Shown in pieces: positions 21,072 through 30,645 of a DNA stretch of 64,000 bases. The notes under the pieces are model-generated. The model made no database searches, had not been told where the DNA came from, and saw nothing but the letters and a program-made list of their open reading frames with translations. This DNA is from Chrysopilus asiliformis (taxonomy: Eukaryota > Arthropoda > Insecta > Diptera > Rhagionidae), in contig OZ035963.1 of the NCBI GenBank assembly GCA_964034945.1, forward strand, positions 47,976,032 to 48,040,031, read 5' to 3'. Both the position numbers and the translations under genes were made by a program. The stretch's first letter is position 1; every line of letters starts with the position of its first letter.

Positions 21072-21294
21072 GGGCACCAATCATGTATTCCGACGCGTCT
21101 CTGTCTTTCGACTTCGACGCATTGACTTCGCCATATATGCAGCTTGAAATTTCGCGGAATCGTCACTATGAATCGAAACGTGATTTTGACTGTCGCTCCA
21201 GCAAAATTGAAGCTGCTGATATGGCGAAGTCAAGAGTTAAAAGCTGCGTCGAAGTGGAAAGACAGAGACGCGTCGGAATACATGATTGGTGCCC
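21072..21294. mobile_element. foldback MITE J copy 1
   Basis: The 50-bp terminal inverted arms begin GGGCACCAATCATGTATTCC and differ from each other at one base. Next comes CGACGCGTCTCTGTC. The centre holds GCCATATATGCAGC facing GCTGCTGATATGGC. Frames running through the arms are mirror images and are not genes. A second copy lies at 26850-27084. Confidence 0.7.
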
Positions 21295-21954
21295 AGGTTT
21301 TAGTGGGAGTTACTTATCGGCGAGATCGGTTGAACAATTCAAAAGTTATCAGGTGAGGGGTCCTGAAGGAGGTCGAAAATCGATATAATTCCATTCGCTT
21401 TTCCGCATGTTATTCTGCTGGTGTACCAAATATCGTCGAAATCGGTTTAATAGTGTTGGCGTGACCACTTGTTTTAGTGTGAATCCGAGATAGATTACCA
21501 GCCGAGAGCCGGGAAGGGGTAAATGGAGTGTGGGGCAATTTGTAATGCTTCTAAATTAAGAAAATTGCACTAGAGCTAGTAATTTCTAAGAAAACTGCGC
21601 CGCAGGTGAAAATTTCTAGGTTTTAAGGCAAAGTTTTAGTGATTAAGCAATTATAACACTAAAATGCATAATTTTGGAACGAAAGTCTAATTTTTGGGAT
21701 GCCGGGACGGTATGTCTGAGACTGTATAGCACATGTCTGCCATTCTGAAACTCACTAATTTAAAAAAACTGTTTCAGCCGACCGCAAAAATTGTAAACTC
21801 AATATTAGTTTTTCTTATTCTTCGCAATTATTTTAAACATTAAAATTTCTCTGTTATTGTAAAATCCCCCAGCGTTAAATGATCCATGCCGGAACCATGA
21901 AGGTGACAAAACAAACATATTAAAATATTTTTTAGTTTGATAGTTTTGTTAAAA
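21295..21954. other. no gene; upstream flank of DUF1091 gene 2
   Basis: Unassigned DNA. The last 80 bases before 21955 should include the promoter of the next gene; a TTAAAATATTTTTT stretch is the only TATA-like sequence. Confidence 0.35.
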
Positions 21955-22561
21955 ATGGCAGCACTTCGCAAAATCTTTTTAACATCAATAATTGCTTATA
22001 TCTTCATATCAACTTCTGTTTTGACCAGTGTAAAATTCAAAATCCGATTTACTTGATGTTAAAATGAAATTTCACAAATAACTCTTTATTAATGTTTAGA
22101 AATCATCAAAAACTGTGATCAAATCATACTTAATCCATTGTAATGAAAGTTACATGAAATGTAACATGACGATAGTTGATAAATCATATATTAATTGGGA
22201 TTCTACAATTTTAAATGATATTCCCGAATTGTACGGTCAAATGCACTTTGAAGCATACTTTGATTCCATAAGACATATTGATTACGAGAAAAACTTCACA
22301 ATTTGCAATATTGAGAAAGCAGCAGAAAAAAATTTGTTTTTGGATTTATTCTACAAGACAGCCATTGAAGGAACAAATCTAACTTTTTCTTGTCCCATGA
22401 AGAAAGGATTTTATAGTTCAAGACATTTCACTCTTCCCGTTAAATCTCTGAGGTTCTCAGATTTGACGAAAACCGTGATAGGATTTATCAAAATCCTTGA
22501 TTCAACAAATGATGATTTTATTGAAGTAATGAGGCACGATTTTAACTTGAGCGTAAAATGA
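21955..22561 (+). CDS. DUF1091-family secreted protein, two exons (21955..22029 and 22100..22561)
   Basis: Paralogue of the gene at 571-1165. Exon 1 encodes 25 residues with a textbook signal peptide (MAALRKIFLTSIIAYIFIS). A 70-bp intron (GTAAAATTC donor, TTTAG acceptor) follows in phase 0. Exon 2 gives 153 more residues, 178 in total. Family features are Cys at about residues 94 and 123, in NFTIC and NLTFSCP, and the GFYSSRHF stretch. The spacing between these Cys (29) is nearly that of the paralogue (28). Two extra Cys at about 39 and 46 could form a further disulfide. The protein is predicted to be exported; family members are considered MD-2-like lipid-binding proteins, with the exact ligand unknown. 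The frame of exon 2 opens at GTG; the splice model supplies the ATG. No frameshift or stop is present, so it is probably functional. Confidence 0.82.
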
Positions 22562-22862
22562 TTGATTTTAAAATGCAATAAGAGCATCGAAATGTTGTAA
22601 TTTTTACGAGGGTTTTAAATTTATGTTAGAATTTTTGGATATGTTATTTTTTAAACAGGTGGTTGTGTTTTAATATTCTGGATCTATGCGGGTATTTCGT
22701 AGCAAACTTCACTGTGTTACAATTAACTGCAATATTTTTCCTAAAACGCACAATTTTCAGCACAGCTTTTTTTATACTGCCTTACATTATTTGCTACATT
22801 CCGTTTAAAGTTTTTCTTGAATCTCAATTGTAAAATGTCTGCAATTAAAACGTCAGTTCTAG
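22562..22862. other. downstream flank of DUF1091 gene 2
   Basis: 3' flank; an AATAAG about 15 bases after the stop is a weak polyadenylation signal. Nothing else is seen. Confidence 0.35.
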
Positions 22863-22935
22863 AAGAAATGCGAAAGCGCTACTTCTTTCGCAAGAAATGC
22901 GAAAGCGCCACTTCTTTCGCAAGAAATGCGAAAGA
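22863..22935 (+). repeat. 29-bp tandem repeat, 2.5 copies
   Basis: The unit AAGAAATGCGAAAGCGC(T/C)A followed by CTTCTTTCGC starts at 22863, 22892 and 22921. Each unit is itself partly palindromic (GCGAAAG...CTTTCGC), so the tract can fold. Confidence 0.75.
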
Positions 22936-23262
22936 AGTCACCAGGAAGAATCGATTAGAGACTTACGACACAAATTAAGGATAATATAAGTAATGTGTGG
23001 AGTTGACATTTCAATTCAAAATCTATGATTGTATTTTCAAACGCTTTGATTTTTATAAGTTGGCTTTGCTTTTGTTTTAAAATGAGGATTTTTGTAATTA
23101 TCATAATAAAATTTTGAAATATGCTTAAAAAGTTTTCTTCGATTAATCTAATACACTCTAGAAAATTTTATTGTAATTTTACCACTAAAATAGTAGGAAA
23201 CCATTTTCCTACTATAATAGTAGTAAAATTAAACCGAGTCGTAATGGCTTAAAAGCTATGTA

Positions 23263-24567
23263 AAGGGTGGTTAAATTTTAAGGGCCGATGTTGATTTTGA
23301 ATAAAACACGAATTATTTAGGAAATTATTGTCATTTCTTTTTATTATGATAATATTGCTATGGTTCAATTATGTATGGAACAAAATATCGGCCAAATGGC
23401 CGCCGCGACCTCGGCGGCACACCTCCATCCGATGGTCCAAATTTTCGATGACGCTGAGGCATAATTGAGGTTCTATGCCGTTAATGTGTCGAATTATCTC
23501 TTCCTTTAGCTCTTGAATTGTTGCTGGCTTATCGACGTACACCTTTTCTTTCAAATAACCCTAAAGAAAGAAGTCCAACGGTGTCAAATCACATGATCTT
23601 GGCGGCCAATTGACATCGCCACCACGTGAGATAACACGGCCATTAAATTTGTCGCGCAAAAGAGCGATTGTTTCGGTAGCTGTGTGGCAAGTGGCACCGT
23701 CCTGTTGAAACCACATATCGTCCACATCCATATCTTCCAATTCGGGCCATAACAAGTTCGTTATCATCTCACGATAGCGAACACCATTCACAGTAACTGC
23801 CTGACCGGCCTCATTTTGGAAAAAATACGGCCCGATGATGCCGCCAGCCCATAAACCGCACCAAACAGTCACTCTTTGTGGGTGCATTGGTTTTTCGACA
23901 ATCACTCTTGGATTATCATTCGCCCAAATGCGGCTGTTCTGCTTATTGACGAATCCACTGAGGTGAAAATGTGCCTCATCACTGAAGATGATTTTCTTCG
24001 AAAATTGATCATCCACTGTTGCCATTTATTGCCACCATTCTGACCATTGACGACGCTTGAAATGGTCAAGAGGCTTTAGTTCTTGAGTCAATTGCACCTT
24101 GTAAGCGTGTAAATGCAAGTCTTTATGCATAATGTTCATCAACGACGAGCGTGGGAGGTGCAATTGTTGGGCACGACGACGAGTTGAGGTGGACGGCTCT
24201 TCAGCCACACTATCGCGAACAGCAGCAATATTTTCTGCAGTACGAGCTGTACGAGCATGCACTGGTGTTTTCACATCTCCTACAGACCCGGTTTGCTCAA
24301 ATTTTTGCACGATTTTTCCGATTGTACGCAGATTTGGACGATTAAATTGACCGAAAAAATCACGAAGTGCACGATATGCATTTTGATTTGAACGCCCATT
24401 TTCATAATAAGCCTGAATAACTTTAACGCGTTGCTCGATTGTGTATCTTTCCATGGTTCAAATTGCGTTAGTCTGAAATTGAGAAATGTCAAATGAAATG
24501 CAGAAAAAAACTTGACGTTTAGGTGTGGTTCACATTCAACATCGGCCCTTAAAATTTAACCACCCTT
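23263..24567 (-). mobile_element. Tc1/mariner superfamily transposon, DD41D spacing, 1305 bp
   Basis: Perfect 32-bp terminal inverted repeats begin AAGGGTGGTTAAATTTTAAG at 23263 and at 24567 on the other strand, flanked by TA (23261-23262, 24568-24569). One transposase reading frame fills the interior on the minus strand. The identical ends and single-frame interior indicate a young insertion. Confidence 0.9.
23369..24454 (-). pseudogene. transposase of DD41D-type element, two in-frame stop codons
   Basis: Cut-and-paste transposase: an N-terminal helix-turn-helix half binds the terminal repeats and a C-terminal DDE/D domain cuts DNA. From ATG 24454 the frame runs 361 codons to a stop at 23369. 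It opens MERYTIEQRVKVIQAYYENG and carries FNRPNLRTIGKI and TARTAENI. The catalytic motifs are IFSDEAHFHLSG, WFQQDGATCHT and SCDLTPLDFFL. I count 41 residues between the second Asp and the last Asp (PLD), hence DD41D. The only lesions seen are TAA after WSEWWQ (24026-24028) and TAG where relatives have Trp, after PLDFFL (23561-23563). No frameshift is seen. The copy cannot make the full protein, but its ends could respond to an enzyme made elsewhere. Confidence 0.88.
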
Positions 24568-24691
24568 TATTTATACTCATTTTGTGGCGTACAAAAGCCA
24601 CTTTTACGGGGGAACTTTAAACTAAATAAGAAGTAAAAGTACAATACTGGTGTAATTTTACGACATTTTTTGTTTAAAATTACACTGAAAA

Positions 24692-25020
24692 TGGTATTAG
24701 AATTTCTCGGCTTATACGGTCTGGAAAAACAAAAATAATACAACAAAATTATTTAATTTATTTTTGCGGATGTTTTCACATCCAAATTTTCCCCCCAAAA
24801 CCCATCAGGAGCCTGGTTCTGATATGGAAGCCGGCTCACCATCATCACAGCCTGCTTTACCAGTTTCCACGCAGGCTTACAGGATTTTGGTGGAGTAAAA
24901 CTCGATTCGAGTATTTATACTCCGATGCCCCAAACCTTATGCGAATTATAAGGTTTAAGGCATCAAGCCAGAGCGAATAAACTATTTAGTGTTTAACCAT
25001 TGAACCATTTCTGGGATGGC
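24692..25020 (+). mobile_element. repeat F-related element, rearranged
   Basis: GAATTTCTCGGCTTATACGG starts near 24696, followed by segments shared with F copy 2 (TTTTCACATCCAAATTT, CCCATCAGGAGCCTG, CTTCCACGCAGGCTTACAG-like). After a unique block with ACTCGATTCGAGT, the F tail appears inverted (TTTAGTGTTTAACCATTGAA). The order differs from copies 1 and 2, so this is either rearranged or two adjacent fragments. Confidence 0.55.
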
Positions 25021-25336
25021 GATCAAATTACTCATCAAACACGCTAATGCCGTCAACTGCATTGTGAAATAATGAAATTGTCCGTTCAATAATGCAAAAA
25101 TACCCTATGAACGTGTTTTTACACCAAAATGAGAGTAAAAATATGAATATTGGTCGAAATTTTACGCAAGGTTTAAAATTACCCTATTTCTAGTGTAAAA
25201 TTAATGTTTTTTTGGGTGAGTTTACAACTTAAATGGTGTGCGACCTAAATTCTGATTTTTTTTCGAAATTTTATGACTTTTTTGCAAATTTACCCCGTTT
25301 TTGCCCCATTTTTCGGTTTAAATACAAATCCATTTT
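25021..25336. other. no gene recognised
   Basis: Unassigned A+T-rich DNA. Confidence 0.35.
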
Positions 25337-25787
25337 CTACAGTGTACATAAAAATGGAAGTTTGTCTGTTGGTTGGTCTGTTGGTTGGTTTGAGATTACA
25401 AAACTCAAAAACTACTGGACCGATTTTTACGCGGTTTTTGTAAAATGATCTGCGTTGCCAGGAGCAGGTTTTTAGCTATGTTAAGGCCTGTGTCCACATG
25501 GAAGTTTATTTGCAGAAGTCGCTTCTAGCAGAGACTTCCGGAAGTTTTTCCCGTGGAAACACTAACTGCAAGTAAACTTCCAGAAGTTGTGACACCAGAA
25601 ATCTCTTCTGGAAGCGACTTCTGCAAATAAACTTCCATGTGGACACAGGCCTTTAGATTTTCAAAATTCGAAACGGAAGGTCCTGTAAGGATAACGTTTT
25701 TTCCCAAAAGTTTTTAAGTTATTTATGGTTTTTTGGCATTCTAAAATTTATACAAAAACTTTAAGCTGGCAACGTAGGATCTGCTAG
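25337..25787 (+). mobile_element. non-autonomous Helitron, family C copy 3, split by a MITE
   Basis: ACATAAAAATGGAAGTTTGT starts the recognisable part, followed by GTTTGAGATTACAAAACTC, GATCTGCGTTGCCAGGAGC and a single CGAAACGGAAGGTCCTGTAA unit. It ends AACGTAGGATCTGCTAG|T. The 5' boundary is uncertain. A Harbinger-like MITE sits after GCTATGTTA. Confidence 0.7.
25484..25652. mobile_element. 169-bp Harbinger-like MITE
   Basis: Perfect 42-bp terminal inverted repeats beginning AGGCCTGTGTCCACATGG, with the 3-bp target TTA duplicated (25481-25483, 25653-25655). Other family C copies read straight through GCTATGTTAGATTTT at this place, which confirms the empty site. Confidence 0.88.
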
Positions 25788-26159
25788 TTAGATATAAAAT
25801 CATTAGAAGTCCATGTAGAGATGCTTATAAAGCGACCATTTTTCCATTAGAAAACTTAAGAGTTTAAGAGAGTGTAAATAACCAAAAGGGAGTATTACAG
25901 CTTGAAAATGAGTACATTTTTAGACGAAATGAGGCCAGGAAATTTTGTTTCCTTTGAATTTTGCTATATGCATTTTTTGTTTTCCGTAATAACGCATAGT
26001 TTCCGACAAATTTTCAAAAAATTGTATGGGCGGGCGGTACCCGTTGTTGCTAACGTTACTTTTCCAAAAGTTGATAGAAAACCACGATTTTTGCAAAACT
26101 AATTTACAAAAAATTTCAATTCGCTAGCTCAACGCGTTCTCCAGTTATTTAAGGTACAT
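25788..26159. other. no gene recognised
   Basis: Unassigned DNA; a short frame at 25902-26102 has no supporting features. Confidence 0.35.
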
Positions 26160-26350
26160 ATTGTAAAACGGACAGATGGACAGACAGACAGATCGACAGA
26201 TCGACAGATCGACAGATCAACAGATCGACAGATCAACAGATCGACAGATCGACAGATCGACAGATCGACAGATTAACAGATCGACAGACCGACAGATTGA
26301 CAAACCGACGGACGGACAGACATCCTCATAATTTTGTTTGAAACGGATTC
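26160..26350. repeat. repeat H-type (GACAGATC)n minisatellite and end
   Basis: An array of ACAGATCGACAGATCG-type 8-bp units runs from 26165 to about 26316, with AACA variants, then CATCCTCATAATTTTGTTTG and AAACGGATTCCGTA. The latter matches one arm of the hairpin at 29800-29877, linking the array to repeat H. Confidence 0.7.
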
Positions 26351-26670
26351 CGTAATTATCAGAAAGTTTCTATATGGCCCCATTCTGGAGTCGGTCTCCG
26401 TCTTGAATACAATACTTTCCCTCTATAGCAAAGAAAAGAAAAAATGTGCCGCAGCCAAAATTTGTACGAAATGAATGAATCGTAGACGAAAATCATTCGA
26501 AAACTGGCGATGTGGGCAGTGTTGCCAGATTTTTTTTTTTTTGATATTTCCAAATTCAAGATGACGGAATTTAAATAACTCGACAAGAATTGATGAAATT
26601 ACCCAATTTTTACGAGCAAAACGATTGTAAATTTTTTGAAGAGGATTTAATAAACTAAAGGAAATTGCGC
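26351..26670. other. no gene recognised
   Basis: Minus-strand frames are open here but lack start context and family marks. A poly-T tract lies at 26530-26542. Confidence 0.3.
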
Positions 26671-26677
26671 AAATATG

Positions 26678-26826
26678 CCCATCCACTACACAAACGAGTT
26701 TGCGCAAACTCCGTTTTGAGTAAAAAATTTGACTTTCTTAAACTTTAGTTAAATCGTTTGCGCTAACATTCAAATGTGGTCATCCACGCTTAAATTTGTT
26801 TGCGCAAATATTTGTGTAGTGGATGG
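26678..26826. mobile_element. 149-bp MITE with CATCCACTACAC terminal repeats
   Basis: The left end CCCATCCACTACACAAACG and right end (read backwards) CCATCCACTACACAAATATT match. Just inside, both carry GTTTGCGCAAA, itself a palindrome. Target duplication not clear. Confidence 0.65.
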
Positions 26827-26849
26827 CACGTTTTAAGCTGTTAAGACCA

Positions 26850-27084
26850 GGGCTGGAATCCTGTATCTCGACGCGTCTCTGTCTTTCGACTTCGACGCAG
26901 CTTTTGACTCTTGACTTCGCCATATCTGCAGCTTGAAATTTCGCGGAATCGTCACTATGAATCGAAACGTGATTCTGAACTGTCATTCCATGAAATTTGA
27001 AGCTGATGATATGGCGAAGTCAAGAGCCAAAAGTTGTGTCGAAGTCGAAAGACAGAGACGCGTCGAGATACATGATTCCAGCCC
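26850..27084. mobile_element. foldback MITE J copy 2
   Basis: Same body as 21072-21294 but the arms begin GGGCTGGAATC(C/A)TGTATCTCG, followed by ACGCGTCTCTGTC. The centre retains ATGGCGAAGTCAAGAG facing CTCTTGACTTCGCCAT. Arm sequence differences from copy 1 are present on both arms. Confidence 0.7.
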
Positions 27085-27592
27085 AGTTTTTCTTGAGCCT
27101 GAGAACTGAAGTACTGTCAATAAAAAGTTGTCGGTACTAATTTCAAAGTGTCTGCAAAAAAATTTGAATTTTTACGAAAACTCTTGTTCTAAACCACATT
27201 GATTTTACAAAAACTTATAGGGTGTGGTACGGATAGATGTCCCGGTGGAATAGATGCCCCGAAGCTGCTAAAATAAACTATCTACAGCGGATACAAATGA
27301 CTAAATTAAAACCCACATCGCCCTTGGCATGTTTACAAAATTACAAACAAGAACAATGCTCGGTAAGGTCCGAAAAACGTCAGTAATCTACACAAATGGC
27401 ATATAACACGGACCATATGCCTTTTGTGTAGAATTTTCAACTGGGATTTCGTAAGTGAGTCGAGTAGAGTGTCCCACCCTAGTTCCAGTGCCGCCCTTAG
27501 TTTCGGAAATTTTTATAAATCTCCTTTTCAGTTTAATATTAAAAAGCGATTTTAATTCTAAAAAATCTATTAAAATTTTTCAAACAATTCCC
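27085..27592. other. no gene recognised
   Basis: Unassigned DNA flanking the next ORF on its 3' side. Confidence 0.35.
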
Positions 27593-28000
27593 TTATTGTT
27601 TAAAATTTTCGTCATATAATTTTTTTCCTGCTTTATAAATCCTAAATAAATTACTATATTTTATTATGAAAGCCACCTCATTTTTGTCCAAGTATGAAAT
27701 CATCAGCCCTAATGAATAATAAATAATCGGCTTTACAACTAAAATAAAATCAAAAACCATCCCAAAAATGAAAAAAATGGAAAAACACAAGCTTACAGAA
27801 CCGATTTCTGAAAATGATAACAATATACATGACACACATGTATATTTACCGACTAACAATATAAAAATATCACAAAGAAATCTTTCTGAGGAGTAAGAAA
27901 GAGATGAAACTGAAGTTTTCGATGAGCTGTCGACAGATGTGTAATCTGATATGTCTATCAAAATCCGGACGAAATATGCTTGGAAAAATGGTAAAAACAT
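27593..28000 (-). CDS. hypothetical multi-pass membrane protein or exon
   Basis: A 135-residue ATG-initiated frame. After a Ser/Thr-rich stretch (SVDSSSKTSVSSLS) come three hydrophobic segments (roughly residues 42-62, 68-88 and 90-105) and a basic C-terminus ending KKLYDENFKQ. A single long frame is unusual for such A+T-rich DNA. It could be a complete small membrane protein or part of a larger receptor-like gene. Biased T-rich composition on this strand alone can generate hydrophobic peptides, so confidence is limited. Confidence 0.35.
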   Translation of the reverse strand: MFLPFFQAYFVRILIDISDYTSVDSSSKTSVSSLSYSSERFLCDIFILLVGKYTCVSCILLSFSEIGSVSLCFSIFFIFGMVFDFILVVKPIIYYSLGLMISYLDKNEVAFIIKYSNLFRIYKAGKKLYDENFKQ

Positions 28001-29380
28001 TAAAACACATCAACTCCTTGATGAAACCCCCTTCCGTGTCAATTTTTTTTTTACCTACTTGATGGAAGCCGCCGAAAACACGACAAATGGTAGATCTATT
28101 CCACAGTTAAGTTAAAGGTAAGAAAATATATAACCCGCCCCACATTCAACAAAGAAACTATAACTAATTTTTATTTTCCTCTACATTTAATTCAATGTTG
28201 AACCATATTTCCTTATGAAAACGATATCATTGGCTAAAATCATAAAAGTCAAGAATTTTTAAGACATTCAACTCGTTTTTCATCTGATTTCTGTGCCACA
28301 ATTCCAACTCGAATAATGAATAAGATTTGAAATTTTTTTGAAATATTTTATTATTCATTTTACATATAAATTGTTTGTTTATGTTGACTTTATGGTAAAA
28401 GTTTACGACAACAAAACATCACAACACCCATGCACATATTTTTGAAACACTTCAGTTTATTTTATATCCATAGATCGAGATCGTACATACGACATATAAA
28501 ACCGATCTAATCGTTTCAGGGGAAGGGGAGTTTAAGACAATATGATCGTCTCTGCATAAAGACATCCATCAGACGTGAAGCCTCAAACCAACAACAAAAC
28601 TGTCTTAAGAAGTTGAAAGAGTCCGCCGATCCGCCGGCAAACATGTCAAAGATTTTGACGGGTTTCGGGATCTCCGCGATGCACGGAATGTTGAATCGAA
28701 AAATCGGCCAAAGAGGATCATTATAGGAAAGGTGAGGCGGTAGTAGTAGAATGTGTTGTTGTTTGCTGCTGTAACTTATTTTAATAAACCTAATAAGATC
28801 TCTATGGTTATTGAGAATAAGGCATTTATAGTAGAATGTTAAGATGAAGTACTTTGGCCTCTAAATATACAGATATCATGATTTATATACATTTTATAAA
28901 TAAAATCAACAAAATAAAAACTGATACGAAATTTCAAATAACAACCTGATGTGGAACTTAACCCCGATTAACCCCCTAACCGATCGAACCACTCGAGTAA
29001 AATATTTGTAAAAAGTGTGGAAATAATAAAAAAAACACGACAAAAGCTACCATTGCCAGGGCCAATCGTCAAATAATCTATTTTTTCTACATTTCGTCTT
29101 GATAAATTTTTCGATACTATGCACCGTTTTCGATTAAATAGAAAAAAAGTATTCACTTTTTATACAAGTACCAGGAAGACCGAGCCATGCTGGGCGATCT
29201 CAAAATCCTCCTTCTGCCTCTGTATCTGAATAATTGAATCCGATTGTAATTGCAACATGACTCGTATAGGTTCAGGGAACTTGATTGTTTTGTAATCACT
29301 ATTTATCGCTGCCGATAGATATCTAAAAAGTGATATTTTTAGAATGCATATCGAAAAACCTTACTGCCTAGCAATATTGC
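28001..29380. other. no clear gene; one G+C-rich segment
   Basis: At 28600-28760 a G+C-richer stretch is open in two plus-strand frames and one minus-strand frame, with a plus-strand donor-like GGAAAGGTGAGG at about 28729. It may be a coding exon but strand and frame cannot be fixed. The rest is A+T-rich and unassigned. Confidence 0.25.
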
Positions 29381-29690
29381 GAATTTTCATTAAGATACCT
29401 TCACGTAATTCGACCAGGCGAGGGGTATCGAGGGGAGGGAAAAGTCAGGTTTTTAGTATAGAAATCGAAAACTCTTAGCCCCTTTAGTAATACTGTAAAG
29501 TTTCATTAAGATCGGACCACCCAATTCGAAGATACCAGGCAAGGGGTATCGAGGGGAATTTTCTCAGAGGTGAGACCTATCTAGATCGGGTTTTTGTCCC
29601 CGAAAATCCCGAGCCCCCAAGTTTCGTGAAAATCGTTAAGCGGGTTTTCGAGATCGTTGTGCAAACATTCCTCGTATTATATTATAGGAT
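29381..29690 (+). repeat. degraded element with 120-bp internal tandem units
   Basis: Two units contain CCAGGC(G/A)AGGGGTATCGAGG, preceded by TTTCATTAAGAT(A/C) and followed by similar text at 29417 and 29536. A third partial unit follows (GTTTCGTGAAAATCGTTAAG). This modular layout resembles Helitron families B and C but uses a different sequence. It ends near TATTATATTATAGGATTACC. Confidence 0.45.
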
Positions 29691-29799
29691 TACCTTCCGA
29701 ATTTTCACGACGCACCGTTTTTACTTTTCTCGGCTATAGAGTGAAAGTATTGTATTTATGACCCAGATTCACTCGAGAACGGGATCAGACATAAACGTT

Positions 29800-29877
29800 C
29801 TGATCAGTACGAAATGGGTTTCAGGCAAAATTATGAGGATGTGTAATTTTGCCTGAAACGGATTTCGTACTGGTCAG
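29800..29877. repeat. hairpin at end of repeat H
   Basis: Arms of 34 bp, CTGATCAGTACGAAATGGG...CAAAATTA and the reverse on the right, pair with few mismatches around the loop TGAGGATGTG. Sequence continues to the right as repeat H (GTCTCGTGCATCTGTCTGTC to GCGTTGAGCTAGCTACTT, about 29960). Confidence 0.6.
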
Positions 29878-29879
29878 AA

Positions 29880-30040
29880 AATTTCGGTCTCGTGCATCTG
29901 TCTGTCTGTTCGTTTTACGTTTCTTAAAAAACTCGACAACGCGTTGAGCTAGCTACTTGTAATTTTTTGTCAATCAGTTTTACGGAAATCATAATTTTTT
30001 GTCAATCAGTTTTACGGAAATCATAGTTTTTTGTCAATTA
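29880..30040 (+). repeat. repeat H copy and local duplication
   Basis: Right part of repeat H: GTCT microsatellite, CGTTTTACGTTTCTTAAAAA, GCGTTGAGCTA. It ends in a 32-33 bp tandem duplication of TTTTTGTCAATCAGTTTTAC (about 29965-30035). This copy shows the empty site for repeat F copy 1. Confidence 0.6.
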
Positions 30041-30159
30041 GTGAAATAGGAAAACCCAAGCTCAGATGGCAAGACGGCGGTGACCAGGACGCGAAGAGAA
30101 TTGGGATGCAAAACTGGAGAACATCGGCACGCGACCGGGACCTCTGGCGAGAAACATTG

Positions 30160-30285
30160 CTGCAGGCCAAGAGAGAGAGACAAAAAGAGAGAGAGAGGCC
30201 AAGAGAGAGAGAGAGAGAAGAAGAGAGAGAAAGAAGAAGAGAGAGAGAGAGGCTAATAGAGAGAGAAAAATCGAGAGAGAAAGAA

Positions 30286-30322
<37 letters not shown>

Positions 30323-30456
30323 GAGAGAGAGAGAAATAGAGAGAGAGAGAGAAATAGAGAGAGAGAGAAATAGAGAGAGAGAAATAGAGAGAGAGAAATA
30401 GAGAGAGAGAGAGAGAAATAGAGAGAGAGAGAGAGAAATAGAGAGAGAGAGAGTGA

Positions 30457-30522
<66 letters not shown>

Positions 30523-30593
30523 AAGAGTGAGATAGAGAAAGAGTGAGTGAGAGAGAGAGAGAGAAAGAGAGAGAGAGAAAGAGTGAGAGAGAA

Positions 30594-30628
<35 letters not shown>

Positions 30629-30645
30629 AAGAAAGAGAGAGAGTG
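30160..30645 (+). repeat. compound GA/GT microsatellite
   Basis: About 480 bp almost wholly of (GA)n with AAATAGAGAG variants, interrupted by a (GT)n block at about 30459-30502. Very long open frames in it on both strands are artefacts of the dinucleotide repeat. The immediate left flank (30040-30160) is G+C-richer and open on the plus strand (KPKLRWQDGGDQDAKRIGMQ), reminiscent of the tail of an insect retrotransposon reverse transcriptase. Confidence 0.9.

Noticed and set aside
21035..21388. 117-codon plus-strand frame
   Set aside because: Runs through both arms of foldback MITE J; copy 2 does not keep the frame.
24132..24350. Plus-strand frames opposite the DD41D transposase
   Set aside because: Antisense shadows; the minus-strand frame has clear transposase motifs.
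26160..26320. CRISPR-like array of short regular repeats
   Set aside because: 8-bp contiguous units without spacers in eukaryotic DNA; a minisatellite.
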